Positions 1 to 10,741 of a stretch of 51,642 nucleotides of DNA are shown piece by piece (the stretch's first letter is position 1; each line of letters opens with the position of its first letter). The stretch is from contig NZ_BMOF01000011.1 of assembly GCF_014646935.1 (NCBI RefSeq), forward strand, positions 1 through 51,642, read 5' to 3'. The notes beneath the pieces are model-generated. The model was not told the DNA's origin, searched no databases, and was given only the letters and a program-made list of their open reading frames with translations. Source of the stretch: Calditerricola satsumensis (GTDB lineage: Bacteria > Bacillota > Bacilli > Calditerricolales > Calditerricolaceae). Position numbers and translations under genes: made by a program.

Positions 1-11
1 AAACTGAAGAT

Positions 12-31
12 GGCCTGATGCAGATCAGGCC
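12..31. repeat. perfect 8-bp inverted repeat (hairpin)
   Basis: GGCCTGAT and ATCAGGCC flank a GCAG loop. No T-run follows on either strand, so it is not a convincing terminator. It may be the tail of a feature lying upstream of the window. Confidence 0.45.
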
Positions 32-67
32 GAGATACAGGCACAGCGAAAAAAGCTCATTATAAAA

Positions 68-101
68 TGATATTGACTATAAACTAGGGTTGTGCTACCA
101 T
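68..101 (+). promoter_or_regulatory. promoter of the peroxiredoxin gene with an overlapping PerR/Fur-like box
   Basis: TTGACT (73-78), a 17-bp spacer and TACCAT (96-101) with an upstream TG one base away form a plausible extended sigma-A promoter. Bases 68-82, TGATATTGACTATAA, match the 7-1-7 PerR consensus TTATAAT-N-ATTATAA at 11 of 14 positions and overlap the -35. PerR control of a peroxide-removing enzyme would make sense. The box is imperfect, so this is inference. Confidence 0.5.
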
Positions 102-149
102 AGGTCTCGGGTTCACCCCGAGTCCATCACATACGAGGAGGTTGAAACC

Positions 150-692
150 ATGGCCGATCGCATTGTCGGCAAACCGGCACCGGACTTCGAAATGGAAGCG
201 GTCATGCCGAACGGGGAATTTGGCAAGGTCAAGCTGTCGGACTACAAAGGGAAGTGGCTGGTGCTCTTCTTCTACCCGCTCGACTTCACCTTTGTCTGCC
301 CGACGGAAATCACGGCCCTGAGCGACCGCTACGAAGATTTCAAAGACCTCGACTGCGAGATCATCGGCGTCTCCACCGACTCGAAGTATAGCCACAAGGC
401 GTGGATCAACACGCCGCGCGATGCCAACGGCCTGGGCAAGCTGAAGTACCCGCTGGCGTCCGACCAGCTGCACACCGTGTCCCGCGACTACGGCGTGTAC
501 CTGGAGGATCAAGGGGTGGCGCTGCGCGGCCTGTTCATCATCGACCCCGAAGGCATCGTACGCTACCAAGTGGTGCACGACCTGAACGTGGGCCGCGACG
601 TGGACGAAGTGTTGCGCGTGCTGCAAGCGCTGCAAACGGGCGGCCTGTGCCCGGCCAACTGGAAACCGGGTCAAGAAACCCTCAAAGTCTAA
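150..692 (+). CDS. ykuU: 2-Cys peroxiredoxin (AhpC/Prx1 type, YkuU-like)
   Basis: A 180-residue cytosolic thiol peroxidase that reduces hydrogen peroxide and organic hydroperoxides. The peroxidatic Cys50 sits in FTFVCPTE and the resolving Cys167 in GGLCPANW, so it is a typical 2-Cys enzyme. Length equals B. subtilis YkuU. The ATG at 150 follows GAGGAGG at 135-141. The next gene encodes a YkuV-like dithiol protein, the same pair as in B. subtilis, and may recycle it. A hairpin terminator separates them, so ykuV may be expressed partly by readthrough. A PerR/Fur-like box overlaps the promoter. Confidence 0.95.
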   Translation: MADRIVGKPAPDFEMEAVMPNGEFGKVKLSDYKGKWLVLFFYPLDFTFVCPTEITALSDRYEDFKDLDCEIIGVSTDSKYSHKAWINTPRDANGLGKLKYPLASDQLHTVSRDYGVYLEDQGVALRGLFIIDPEGIVRYQVVHDLNVGRDVDEVLRVLQALQTGGLCPANWKPGQETLKV

Positions 693-706
693 CACCCGTC
701 GTTGCC

Positions 707-739
707 AAGGACCTAACCAACGGGTTAGGTCCTTCTTTT
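707..739 (+). terminator. Rho-independent terminator after ykuU
   Basis: GGACCTAACC (709-718) and GGTTAGGTCC (723-732) form a 10-bp stem with a 4-nt loop, followed by TTCTTTT. Confidence 0.85.
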
Positions 740-773
740 ACCGGATCATTTTTGCGCCAAAGGAGGTTGCCCC

Positions 774-1229
774 ATGAAACTGCGCGACGAAATGCCCGAA
801 TTTGTCGGGGTGACGGAATGGGTTAACGGCTCGGTGACGAAGGAGGAGCTGCGGGGTTCTCCGGTGCTCGTGCATTTCTGGGCCATCAGCTGCCATTTGT
901 GCAAGGAATCGCTGCCGATGCTCAACGAGTGGCGCGAAAAGTACAAGGACCACGGGCTGAAGATTGTGGGCGTGCACATGCCCCGATCGGAGAAGGACAC
1001 CGAGATCGGTCCCGTGAAGGAGACCATCGCCCAGTACAACCTGCAGCATCCCATCGCCATCGACAACCAGCATGCCGTGACCGACGCCTTTGAGAACCAG
1101 TATGTGCCGGCCTTCTACCTGTTTGACCAGGACCTGAAGCTTCGCCATTTCCAAGCCGGTGAAAAAGGGTTAAAATTGGTGCAGCGGCGTTTGCACCGGA
1201 TCTTGGGCATTGAGGAAACCGAAGCGTAA
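774..1229 (+). CDS. ykuV: thiol-disulfide oxidoreductase, thioredoxin fold (YkuV-like)
   Basis: A 151-residue TlpA/thioredoxin-fold protein. The active-site pair is C40-H-L-C43 after HFWAIS, and the conserved HMPR and cis-Pro (YVPAFY) segments are present. B. subtilis YkuV is 148 residues with the same SCHLCKE site. There is no signal peptide, so it is cytosolic. A likely role is reducing disulfides, possibly in the preceding peroxiredoxin. Start ATG 774 follows AAAGGAGG at 760-767. gcvH begins 27 bases downstream and may be cotranscribed. Confidence 0.92.
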   Translation: MKLRDEMPEFVGVTEWVNGSVTKEELRGSPVLVHFWAISCHLCKESLPMLNEWREKYKDHGLKIVGVHMPRSEKDTEIGPVKETIAQYNLQHPIAIDNQHAVTDAFENQYVPAFYLFDQDLKLRHFQAGEKGLKLVQRRLHRILGIEETEA

Positions 1230-1256
1230 TTTCGCGGGACGAACAGGAGGATGGCC

Positions 1257-1640
1257 ATGGAGTTTCCGAAGAATCTCAAGTACAGCGAAGAACACGAGTG
1301 GGTGCGCGTGGAAGGAAACCGCGCCGTTGTCGGCATCACCGACTACGCGCAGTCGGAGCTGGGCGACATCGTGTTTGTCGAGCTGCCTGAGGTCGGGGCG
1401 GAGGTGAAGCAAAACGAGCCCTTTGGCAGCGTCGAGTCGGTGAAGACGGTTTCCGAGCTGTATGCGCCGGTGAGTGGAAAGGTCGTGGAGGTCAACGGAG
1501 AGTTGGAAGGGTCGCCGGAACTGGTCAACCAGTCGCCCTATGACAAGGGCTGGATGATTGTCGTCGAGATGAGCGACCCATCGGAACTGGACAAGTTGAT
1601 GGACGCCGAGGCCTACGAAAAGATGGTTTCGGAAGACTGA
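1257..1640 (+). CDS. gcvH: glycine cleavage system H protein
   Basis: Lipoyl carrier protein of 127 residues, the same length as in B. subtilis. The lipoyl-lysine is K63 in [11 protein letters not shown]. It shuttles the aminomethyl group between the P, T and L proteins of glycine cleavage. In Bacillus it is also the entry point of lipoate synthesis: octanoyl-GcvH is the substrate of LipA, which is encoded at 37909 here. Of two in-frame ATGs, 1257 is chosen because AGGAGG at 1245-1250 lies 6 nt upstream. The ATG at 1251 would abut the Shine-Dalgarno site. Confidence 0.95.
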   Translation: MEFPKNLKYSEEHEWVRVEGNRAVVGITDYAQSELGDIVFVELPEVGAEVKQNEPFGSVESVKTVSELYAPVSGKVVEVNGELEGSPELVNQSPYDKGWMIVVEMSDPSELDKLMDAEAYEKMVSED

Positions 1641-1662
1641 CCCAGAAGAACGGCAGGACCGC

Positions 1663-1702
1663 ACGACGTGCCCGTTTCGCCGCGGGCACGTCCTTTTCTT
1701 TT
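1663..1702 (+). terminator. Rho-independent terminator after gcvH
   Basis: GACGTGCCCG (1665-1674) pairs with CGGGCACGTC (1683-1692), 8-nt loop, followed by CTTTTCTTTT. Confidence 0.85.
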
Positions 1703-1810
1703 CCGTCTGGGGCCAGGCAACGGCGGTGCCAAAAAAGAGGCATAGCCGAGAGCGAGAGCGACCAGTAAAATAGAAATAACCGTTGCCCGTAAAGCCTCAG
1801 GGGAAAGCAG

Positions 1811-2248
1811 GTGAAACCGATGGGTTTTTGCTGCGGGGCCAGCATGGTGGGGGCGATCGGAACGATGCGGCACCACCAGACGTACATCACGAACGTTCCG
1901 CTCCTGTACTGCCCGGTTTGCCACCAGGTTACCGTTCACCCCAAAGTGGAGGAGGAGTTCGACCTCCTGGCCGAATTCGCCCACAGCGACGGGGCTGTGA
2001 ACGTTGACTTTCGCGAGTATGTGGATGCGGAAAACCGCGAGGACTTGTTCGAGAATTGTTCCTCTGTCGATCACGGCGACCTGGTGGAGGTGCTGCGCGC
2101 GCAAATCGATATCGCGCTGGACCTGTTGTCCGTGGCCAAGCAGCTTGGGGACAAGGCGTGGGAACAGGAGCTCATCAATCGGCTGGCGGTGCTCAGCGAG
2201 CGCCTGCGAAAATGGCGGCGCAAGAACGTCTCGACCCAGGGACGGTAA
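1811..2248 (+). CDS. uncharacterised zinc-ribbon protein (YgiT/MqsA-like N-terminus)
   Basis: A 145-residue protein. A CC pair near residues 7-8 and CPVC near residue 34 could form a zinc ribbon. The surrounding ITNVPLLYCPVC resembles YgiT/MqsA-type zinc fingers, but no helix-turn-helix or toxin partner is visible. The remainder is acidic and helical. GTG 1811 has only a weak Shine-Dalgarno match, and ATG 1820 is an alternative start. It sits alone between two terminators. I do not recognise a function. Presence of a real gene is supported by codon use and the zinc motif. Confidence 0.65.
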   Translation: MKPMGFCCGASMVGAIGTMRHHQTYITNVPLLYCPVCHQVTVHPKVEEEFDLLAEFAHSDGAVNVDFREYVDAENREDLFENCSSVDHGDLVEVLRAQIDIALDLLSVAKQLGDKAWEQELINRLAVLSERLRKWRRKNVSTQGR

Positions 2249-2269
2249 GGGCATCCTGATGATCGCAAT

Positions 2270-2296
2270 CCGGGCGCATGCCGCCCGGCTTTTTTG
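2270..2296 (+). terminator. Rho-independent terminator
   Basis: CCGGGCG (2270-2276) and CGCCCGG (2282-2288) form the stem, followed by CTTTTTT. Confidence 0.85.
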
Positions 2297-2307
2297 TTGC
2301 GGCCCGG

Positions 2308-2337
2308 AGCCCCCTCAAACCGATGCGGGGATGCGAA
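2308..2337 (+). promoter_or_regulatory. possible SigI-type promoter of sigI-rsgI
   Basis: AGCCCCC at 2308-2314 and CGAA at 2334-2337, 19 nt apart, recall the CCCCC/CGAA elements reported for SigI promoters. The site lies just upstream of sigI, as autoregulation would need. No sigma-A hexamers are obvious here. Confidence 0.3.
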
Positions 2338-2363
2338 GGGTGTAAAGAGCGAGGTGAGCGTGC

Positions 2364-3134
2364 GTGCTCAAACGTTTGCTGGGAAAGCGAGCTGCCCCCG
2401 CGAACGCGCCCATCGAGGCGCTCGTTGCCCGAGCCCAGGCGGGTGACGACGAGGTGCGGAACCGGCTGCTGCGCGAGTACCAATCGTTTGTGGCGCGGGT
2501 GGCATCGCGCGTGTGCGGGCGCTACATCCACCCCGGGCACGACGATGAATTCAGCATTGCCCTGCTCGCCTTTGACGAGGCAATCCAGCACTACTCCCCG
2601 TCGCAGGGGCGGTCGTTTCTTTCCTTTGCCGACCTCGTCATTCGCCGCCGGGTCATCGATTACATCCGGCAGGAAGCGCGACAGAAGAACGCCCTCTCCC
2701 TCGACGACCCGAATGTGATGGACGAGGAGCGCGAGGTGTCGGGGTTGGCCGTGCAGGCGTCGCTCGACCTTTACGGCAAAGAGCGGGCCAACAAGGATCT
2801 TCAGGAAGAAATTGCCCTGTTTCAAGCGCGGCTTGCCGCCTTTGGCGTCTCCCTCGCCGAATTGCCGGAGGTGTCGCCGTCCCATCGCGACGCACGGGAG
2901 CACGCCATCTCCGTGGCCAAGACGCTGGCCGACGATCCCGAATTGCGGCGGGTGTTTCTCGAAACGAAGAAACTTCCCATGAAACGGCTCTTGCAAAAAG
3001 TGGCCTGCAGCCGCAAAACCCTTGAACGCAATCGCAAGTATATCGTTGCCATTGCCCTGATTTTGATCGAGGATTTTGAACAGTTGCGGGCGTATGTTCG
3101 AGAGGTGTTGGACGAAAGGAGGGACGGCGAATGA
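2364..3134 (+). CDS. sigI: RNA polymerase sigma factor SigI
   Basis: A 256-residue sigma-70-type factor of the SigI family, B. subtilis SigI being 251. The region-2-like part spans roughly residues 15-110 with HPGHDDEFSIALLAFDEAI, typical of SigI. A C-terminal SigI_C region ends the protein. In Bacillus it directs heat-stress and cell-wall genes and is held by the membrane anti-sigma factor RsgI. GTG 2364 is preceded by GAGGTGAG. Its stop overlaps the rsgI start (ATGA), so the two are translationally coupled. Confidence 0.93.
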   Translation: MLKRLLGKRAAPANAPIEALVARAQAGDDEVRNRLLREYQSFVARVASRVCGRYIHPGHDDEFSIALLAFDEAIQHYSPSQGRSFLSFADLVIRRRVIDYIRQEARQKNALSLDDPNVMDEEREVSGLAVQASLDLYGKERANKDLQEEIALFQARLAAFGVSLAELPEVSPSHRDAREHAISVAKTLADDPELRRVFLETKKLPMKRLLQKVACSRKTLERNRKYIVAIALILIEDFEQLRAYVREVLDERRDGE

Positions 3135-4267
3135 AACGCGGGATCGTCTTGCAGGTCAATGCCTCCGATGTGGTGGTGCTCACCCCGGACGGCCAATTTT
3201 GTCGGCTGCGCCGCGATCCCAATCGCGCCTATGTGGTTGGGGAAGAGATTCGTTTTTTTCCTGATAAGCCGCGCCACCGTGTCAAGCCGGCAGGCGCCCT
3301 TTGGTTGGCGGCCATGGCCGCTTGTTTGGCCCTGGTCGTGGTCGGCGGATTGTTATGGATGACGGCCCAACCCGTGATGGCGTACGTCACCCTGGACATC
3401 AACCCCAGCGTGGAGATGAGCATCGACGAGCGCTACCGCGTCATCGACCTGGCGGGACTCAATCCCGACGGCGAGCGGCTGGTGGCCGAGCTGCCCCATT
3501 GGAAAGACCGCGACTTGGCCGCCGTCACCGCGGAGGTGCTCCATCAGGCACGCCGGGCTGGGTATTTAACCGAGGGGCGGGCCGTGATCGTCACGACGAT
3601 CGTGGCCGAGGACAAGGAGAGTCCCCAACGCGCGCAGGCGATCACCCGTACCGTGGAACACAAAGTGGAAGCGGTGGCCGTCCGCACGGGGGTGACGGTG
3701 CGCGCGCTGGTGGCGACGCCGGCGCTACGGGCCGAAGCGCGGGCCAAGAGGGTGTCCACCGGGCGATACCTTTTGGAGCGAGAGCAAGAACGAAGGCGGA
3801 TGGCGCCGAACGCGCATGGCGGAACAGAGACGCCTCGCCCGCGCGAGGCCGAAGGCCAAACTGAAGGGCAGGGGCGTCCCCCCAAAGGGAAAAAGGAAAA
3901 CCTTCCGGCGTCCCAGGCCATCGGTTCTCGGCCGTTTGACTCCTCTGCCCATGACTTCCAGCTGGGCGGCCGCGACCCTCGCAAGCTGGACAAGCCGGAT
4001 TCCGCTGATGCCCGTCAGAAGGCGGGAGCACGCGACGCGGTAGGGGAAGAGGCCAAGACACTGCGAAAGAGCAAGAAAAAGGAGGAAATGGAAGAGGAAA
4101 GGCGTAAGAGGGAAAAGGACGAGGAAAAGCGAGACGAGCGGGAAGGGAGCGGCGGAAAGCACAAGGACAGCCGCACGGAACGGCCGAAACGGGCCACGGA
4201 AAAGAAGGACAATCCCTCCCAAAAATCCCATCTTCGGGTCGAATCTCCTAGCGGAAAAAGACCATGA
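3131..4267 (+). CDS. rsgI: anti-sigma-I factor RsgI
   Basis: A 378-residue single-pass membrane anti-sigma factor, B. subtilis RsgI being 381. Residues ~1-50 form the cytosolic RsgI_N domain that binds SigI. A transmembrane helix lies at ~57-79. The extracytoplasmic juxtamembrane segment contains LDINPSVEM, the hallmark of the family. The C-terminal ~150 residues are highly charged (K/E/R-rich), low-complexity and probably disordered. No carbohydrate-binding domain of the clostridial type is visible. It overlaps sigI by 4 bases. The charged tail differs from most homologues and may be lineage-specific. Confidence 0.9.
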   Translation: MKRGIVLQVNASDVVVLTPDGQFCRLRRDPNRAYVVGEEIRFFPDKPRHRVKPAGALWLAAMAACLALVVVGGLLWMTAQPVMAYVTLDINPSVEMSIDERYRVIDLAGLNPDGERLVAELPHWKDRDLAAVTAEVLHQARRAGYLTEGRAVIVTTIVAEDKESPQRAQAITRTVEHKVEAVAVRTGVTVRALVATPALRAEARAKRVSTGRYLLEREQERRRMAPNAHGGTETPRPREAEGQTEGQGRPPKGKKENLPASQAIGSRPFDSSAHDFQLGGRDPRKLDKPDSADARQKAGARDAVGEEAKTLRKSKKKEEMEEERRKREKDEEKRDEREGSGGKHKDSRTERPKRATEKKDNPSQKSHLRVESPSGKRP

Positions 4268-4293
4268 CCCATTCAGGAGGGGGAAGGGTTCAC

Positions 4294-4537
4294 ATGAAAC
4301 CGTGGCGGAAGGTTGTTCCCGTCATCGTCTCGGCATCCTTGATGGTCGCCGGTGCGGCGAGCGCATGGGCGCACGACGCCGGAAAACATGCGCGCTTTTC
4401 CGACCTGCATCAGGCGGCATGGGCCGAAGCGGCCGTGGAGCAGCTGGCGGCCCTGCATATCATCGGGGGCTACCCGGACGGCACGTTTTAGCCGAACAAG
4501 CCGGTCACTCGCGGAAGCGGTGGCGCTGGCCAAGTAA
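4294..4537 (+). pseudogene. broken small S-layer-homology (SLH) protein
   Basis: ATG 4294 follows AGGAGGGGG and encodes a signal peptide ending near SAWA, then one SLH motif (FSDL ... IIGGYPDGTF). The frame hits TAG at 4489-4491 exactly inside the motif. The continuation PNKPVTR is still readable, then a 2-nt loss moves it into a frame reading EAVALAK followed by TAA 4535-4537. An intact relative would be a roughly 80-residue secreted one-SLH protein. Two independent lesions suggest decay. It lies directly after rsgI. Confidence 0.7.
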
Positions 4538-4563
4538 CCCGTGACCCACGGAGCAGATCAGGA

Positions 4564-4588
4564 AAGGCGGGGGTTCCCCGCCTTTTTT
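4564..4588 (+). terminator. Rho-independent terminator
   Basis: AAGGCGGGG (4564-4572) pairs with CCCCGCCTT (4576-4584) around a short loop, followed by T residues. It closes the sigI-rsgI region. Confidence 0.85.
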
Positions 4589-4600
4589 GCTGCATAGGTT

Positions 4601-4619
4601 TCCTATTTGAGGAATAGGA
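4601..4619. repeat. 7-bp inverted repeat upstream of a membrane-protein gene
   Basis: TCCTATT and AATAGGA flank TGAGG. It lies 51 bases before the ATG at 4671 and could be an operator half-site pair. Nothing further supports this. Confidence 0.35.
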
Positions 4620-4670
4620 TGGCGGGAAAACGGGCATGGTAAACCATAAACGTCCCGTGGAGGGATCGCC

Positions 4671-5277
4671 ATGTCCGAAAAGCCGGACCGTACGAATCAC
4701 ATCGATCCGATGGAACCGATCGTCGAGTCGACGCCCCCGCTCAAGCCCGTGCGGAAGCCCGCATCGGAGGACACGGCGCCAGTGCGCGTGCAACCGTCGG
4801 CGGCGCTGCCCACCCGCTCGCGCGACGCTTGAGCGAAAGAGGGGATGGCGAACCGTGGTGTTTGGCGTTCTGGCCCTGGTCGGTTTGGCTTTGATTGCGG
4901 GTTGGGGGTATTGGCGTCGGCGCGGCACTCGCCGGGCGTTGCCGGAGAACGTGATCGCGTTGACGCGCGAGGCGCAGGACCTGTGCCTGTGGAGCGGGAC
5001 GGTCCGCGAAGTGGTGGCCGATGGGATGCGCTATCCTTCGCCGTTTCGGGTGAAAGTGTACGCTTCCCGCCTGTTCATCGGGTACGTGGATCAGCCGTAC
5101 CCGGTTTTTACGGTTCCGGCCGACGCGATTCAGCGCGTCTTGACCCAGCCGGGCCGCGTGAACGTGCTGTACCGCGGCGGGAAGCACCTGACCCTGTACG
5201 GGGATCCGGCGGCCATGGCCCAATTGGCCCGGCGGATCCTGTTTGTTTCCAAACGGGCGCGGCGCAAGAAGGCGTAA
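4671..5277 (+). pseudogene. probable frameshifted single-pass membrane protein of unknown function
   Basis: ATG 4671, behind GGAGGG, opens a Pro-rich 53-codon reading frame that stops at TGA 4830-4832. A different frame continues immediately as LERKRGWR, then a membrane helix (VFGVLALVGLALIAGW) and a ~110-residue soluble part to 5277 that resembles a small PH-like beta domain (RVKVYASRLFIGYVD). A 1-nt shift near 4830 would join both into a ~200-residue protein. Alternatively the second part starts separately at GTG 4855 behind AGAGGGG, giving 140 residues. I do not recognise the family. Confidence 0.5.
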
Positions 5278-5384
5278 GGCGATCGGCGAAGCAAGCCGTG
5301 ACAAGTTGATGACAACCCGGGCATGGGGAGGCGTCTTGCGGTACAATGAGGGCAGAACGCGAAAACGGGAGCAGGTGACACCAC

Positions 5385-6086
5385 ATGGAGCGCAGCATAC
5401 CGCTGGACGTTCTCGCCGCACGGGCCGAAGAGCGGGTGGGGCGCCTTGTCCCCAACAACACCTTTGCGCAGTTTGCCGATCCCAACGTGCGCCTGATGGT
5501 CGGGGTGATGCTGCTGCGCGAGGGGTATGCGGACGACGCCTACGATGTTTTCGCATCGGTGGCCGAGGAGGGACCCAAGGCCGACACCAACGACCACTTC
5601 GCCTATGTGCGCAGCTTGGCCGAGATGGCCGAGATCAGCGCTTCGCGCGGCAATTTTGCCCTCGCCGAAGCGCAGATGCGCGAGGCCCTGGCCCAGTATC
5701 CGCCGCAGCTCGGGTACATGCTCAGCGTCGACCATCTGCGCGTGTACCTGTCCTACTACGTGTTCCGCCAGGGCCGGTTTGACGAGGCGATCCAGTTGTG
5801 CCGGGCGGTCATTGAGGACAAAAAGCGGGCGTTTGCCCAACACGCTGACGAAACCGACGCCCGCCTCGTCGTGGGGCCGGCCCTGTGCTACGCCATCCAC
5901 CAGATGGCCCTCTTTTACGTGGAGCGCGGCGAAGCGGACCAGGCCCTGGAGTGGATCCGCCAGCTGCGCCGCTATGCCCCGGCGGTGAACGAAGAGGCGT
6001 GGCGGGAAGCCGAGGCGCGGGAGGCCTCCGGGGACTGGCGAGGGGCCGTGGAGGCGTACGGAGCGGCCGTATCCTACCAAGCCTAA
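5385..6086 (+). CDS. TPR-repeat protein
   Basis: A 233-residue, all-helical cytosolic protein with several tetratricopeptide-like pairs. Examples are the segments around residues 40-60 (LREGYADDAYDVF), 80-105 (RGNFALAEAQMREAL), 130-150 (RQGRFDEAIQLCRAVI) and 185-225. It is probably a protein-interaction scaffold with no catalytic motif. ATG 5385 follows GGAGCAGG. It may be cotranscribed with the DUF1802 gene 19 bases downstream. The partner is unknown. Confidence 0.75.
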   Translation: MERSIPLDVLAARAEERVGRLVPNNTFAQFADPNVRLMVGVMLLREGYADDAYDVFASVAEEGPKADTNDHFAYVRSLAEMAEISASRGNFALAEAQMREALAQYPPQLGYMLSVDHLRVYLSYYVFRQGRFDEAIQLCRAVIEDKKRAFAQHADETDARLVVGPALCYAIHQMALFYVERGEADQALEWIRQLRRYAPAVNEEAWREAEAREASGDWRGAVEAYGAAVSYQA

Positions 6087-6105
6087 CGGAGAGGAGGAAG
6101 GGGAC

Positions 6106-6693
6106 ATGGCCCAGGCGCCGTCGAAACCGGTGGCCCTGAAAGAGTGGGCCGTCGCGGTGAAAGCGCTCGGGGAAGGCAAGCAGATTCTCCTCATGCGCAA
6201 GGGCGGCATCCACGAAGAGACGCGGGAGTTTCGCCTCGAAGAGCAGGCCTTTTATCTGTATCCGACGTACTTCCATCAGAAAAAGGCGCTCGTCAAGCCG
6301 GAATACCACGCCGACCTGGAGGCTACGGTCGCCGGCGTCTCGCCGGAGCAGAAGACCGTTCGGCTCGAGTACTTCGCCGAAGTGGTCGACGACATCGAGA
6401 CCCTCGACGAAGCGGCCATCGCCCGGCTGATGCCCTACCACATCTGGACGGAGACCTTTGCCCAGGACCGGCTGCACTGGAAGAAGACGAAGCCCCTGCA
6501 CGTGCTCCTTGTGCGCACGTACCGCCTGCGCCGGCCGGTGGAGATTCCCATTCGGCCCGAGTACGAAGGGTGCAAGTCGTGGCTGTTTATTCCCGATCCG
6601 CTGCCGGCCGGGGAAGGCGACCCCGTCCTCGACGACGCCGCCTTTGCCGCGCAGTGCGACGCCGTGCGCCGCGCGCTCGCGGGCGAGGCGTGA
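6106..6693 (+). CDS. DUF1802 family protein
   Basis: A 195-residue soluble protein. The N-terminus (ALKEWAVAVKALGEGKQILLMRKGG) and the LYPTYFHQ segment are typical of DUF1802, found in Firmicutes and cyanobacteria without assigned function. A conserved C-terminal YEGCKSW contains its only obvious invariant Cys. ATG 6106 follows GAGAGGAGG. A terminator follows at once, so it ends a short unit with the TPR gene. Confidence 0.8.
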   Translation: MAQAPSKPVALKEWAVAVKALGEGKQILLMRKGGIHEETREFRLEEQAFYLYPTYFHQKKALVKPEYHADLEATVAGVSPEQKTVRLEYFAEVVDDIETLDEAAIARLMPYHIWTETFAQDRLHWKKTKPLHVLLVRTYRLRRPVEIPIRPEYEGCKSWLFIPDPLPAGEGDPVLDDAAFAAQCDAVRRALAGEA

Positions 6694-6717
6694 TGGCCCA
6701 ATCGCATCAGAAACAAA

Positions 6718-6744
6718 TCCCGGGCACGCCGCCCGGGGTTTTTC
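6718..6744 (+). terminator. Rho-independent terminator
   Basis: CCCGGGC (6719-6725) and GCCCGGG (6731-6737) with loop ACGCC, followed by GTTTTT. Confidence 0.88.
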
Positions 6745-6824
6745 TTGATTTCAGTTGGTGGTTGGCTCGCCGGCTCTTGTTTGCGCACTTTCCAAACAAA
6801 GAAATAAAATAATTATAGTAATGG

Positions 6825-6853
6825 TTGATACCCGCAGCGGCAAACAGTATACT
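6825..6853 (+). promoter_or_regulatory. sigma-A-like promoter of the suf operon
   Basis: TTGATA (6825-6830), 17 bp, TATACT (6848-6853). The preceding ~25 bases are AT-rich and could act as an UP element. ATTTCCGTATTCC (6872-6884), just downstream of the -10, shares ATTTCCGT with the region before the SufR-like regulator gene. The rest of the 6694-6972 interval holds no convincing gene. Confidence 0.7.
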
Positions 6854-6972
6854 AAGAAGGAGACCGCCGGGATTTCCGTATTCCGGCATGGGCTGATGGA
6901 AACGCGCAAGCGGCAAGCGAGGCGTCGGTTGCCGCAGGGCTGAAACGATACGCGATTGGAGGACTGGTTGGC

Positions 6973-7758
6973 ATGGCAGCTCCGCACTTGAAAATAGAGG
7001 ACCTGCACGTTTCCGTGGACGGAAAGCCGATTCTCCAGGGGGTGAACCTGGAGATTAAGGGCGGCGAAGTGCACGCCATCATGGGTCCCAACGGCACGGG
7101 GAAGTCGACGCTGGCCTCCGTGCTGATGGGGCATCCCAAATACGTCGTGGAAAAGGGCCGCATCACCCTAGACGGCCAGGACGTGCTCGAGATGTCGGTC
7201 GACGAGCGCGCCCGCGCCGGCCTGTTTTTGGCCATGCAATACCCGGCAGAGATCGCCGGCGTGACGAACGCCGATTTTCTCCGCAGCGCGATCAACGCCC
7301 GCCGCGGCGAAGGGAACGAAATTTCGCTCATCAAGTTTATCCGCCAATTGGAAGAGAAAATGAAACTCCTGGATATGGACCCGGCCTTCGCCCATCGCTA
7401 CGTCAACGAAGGGTTTTCCGGCGGGGAGAAGAAGCGCAACGAAATCCTGCAGATGATGATGCTCGAGCCGCGCGTGGCCATCCTCGACGAGATTGATTCC
7501 GGTCTCGACATCGACGCCCTCAAAATCGTGGCCAAGGGCGTCAACGCCATGCGCGCGCCGGAGCGCGCCTTCCTCATCATCACCCACTACCAGCGCCTCC
7601 TGAACTACATCACGCCCGACCATGTCCACGTCATGATGCAAGGCCGCATCGTCAAGTCGGGCGGTCCGGAGCTGGCCGAACGCCTGGAAGCGGAAGGGTA
7701 CGACGCGCTGAAGGCCGAACTGGGCATCGAAGACGCCACCGTCGGGCAGAAGGCCTGA
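6973..7758 (+). CDS. sufC: Fe-S cluster assembly ATPase SufC
   Basis: A 261-residue ABC-type ATPase of the SufBCD scaffold. Walker A is GPNGTGKST (near residue 39), the signature [10 protein letters not shown], Walker [13 protein letters not shown] and the switch His in ITHYQ. SufC drives conformational change of SufB/SufD during Fe-S assembly in the cytosol. It is the first gene of sufCDSUB, the order of B. subtilis. ATG 6973 follows GGAGG at 6959-6963. Confidence 0.97.
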   Translation: MAAPHLKIEDLHVSVDGKPILQGVNLEIKGGEVHAIMGPNGTGKSTLASVLMGHPKYVVEKGRITLDGQDVLEMSVDERARAGLFLAMQYPAEIAGVTNADFLRSAINARRGEGNEISLIKFIRQLEEKMKLLDMDPAFAHRYVNEGFSGGEKKRNEILQMMMLEPRVAILDEIDSGLDIDALKIVAKGVNAMRAPERAFLIITHYQRLLNYITPDHVHVMMQGRIVKSGGPELAERLEAEGYDALKAELGIEDATVGQKA

Positions 7759-7786
7759 TCGGGCGCCGGTAGAGGGGGCTATAGCG

Positions 7787-10735
<2,949 letters not shown>

Positions 10736-10741
10736 TCCGCC

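Noticed and set aside
4830-4832. TGA in the 4671 reading frame considered as a second selenocysteine codon
   Set aside because: The sequence after this TGA in the same frame is a non-coding-type shadow. The real continuation is in another frame, so a frameshift explains it better.
5306-5347. TTGATG ... TACAAT as a promoter for the TPR gene
   Set aside because: The hexamers are 30 bp apart, too far for sigma-A. Only the TACAAT may be real.
6755-6943. 62-codon plus-strand frame upstream of sufC
   Set aside because: No ribosome binding site, and it overlaps the promoter elements TTGATA/TATACT. Composition is not protein-like.
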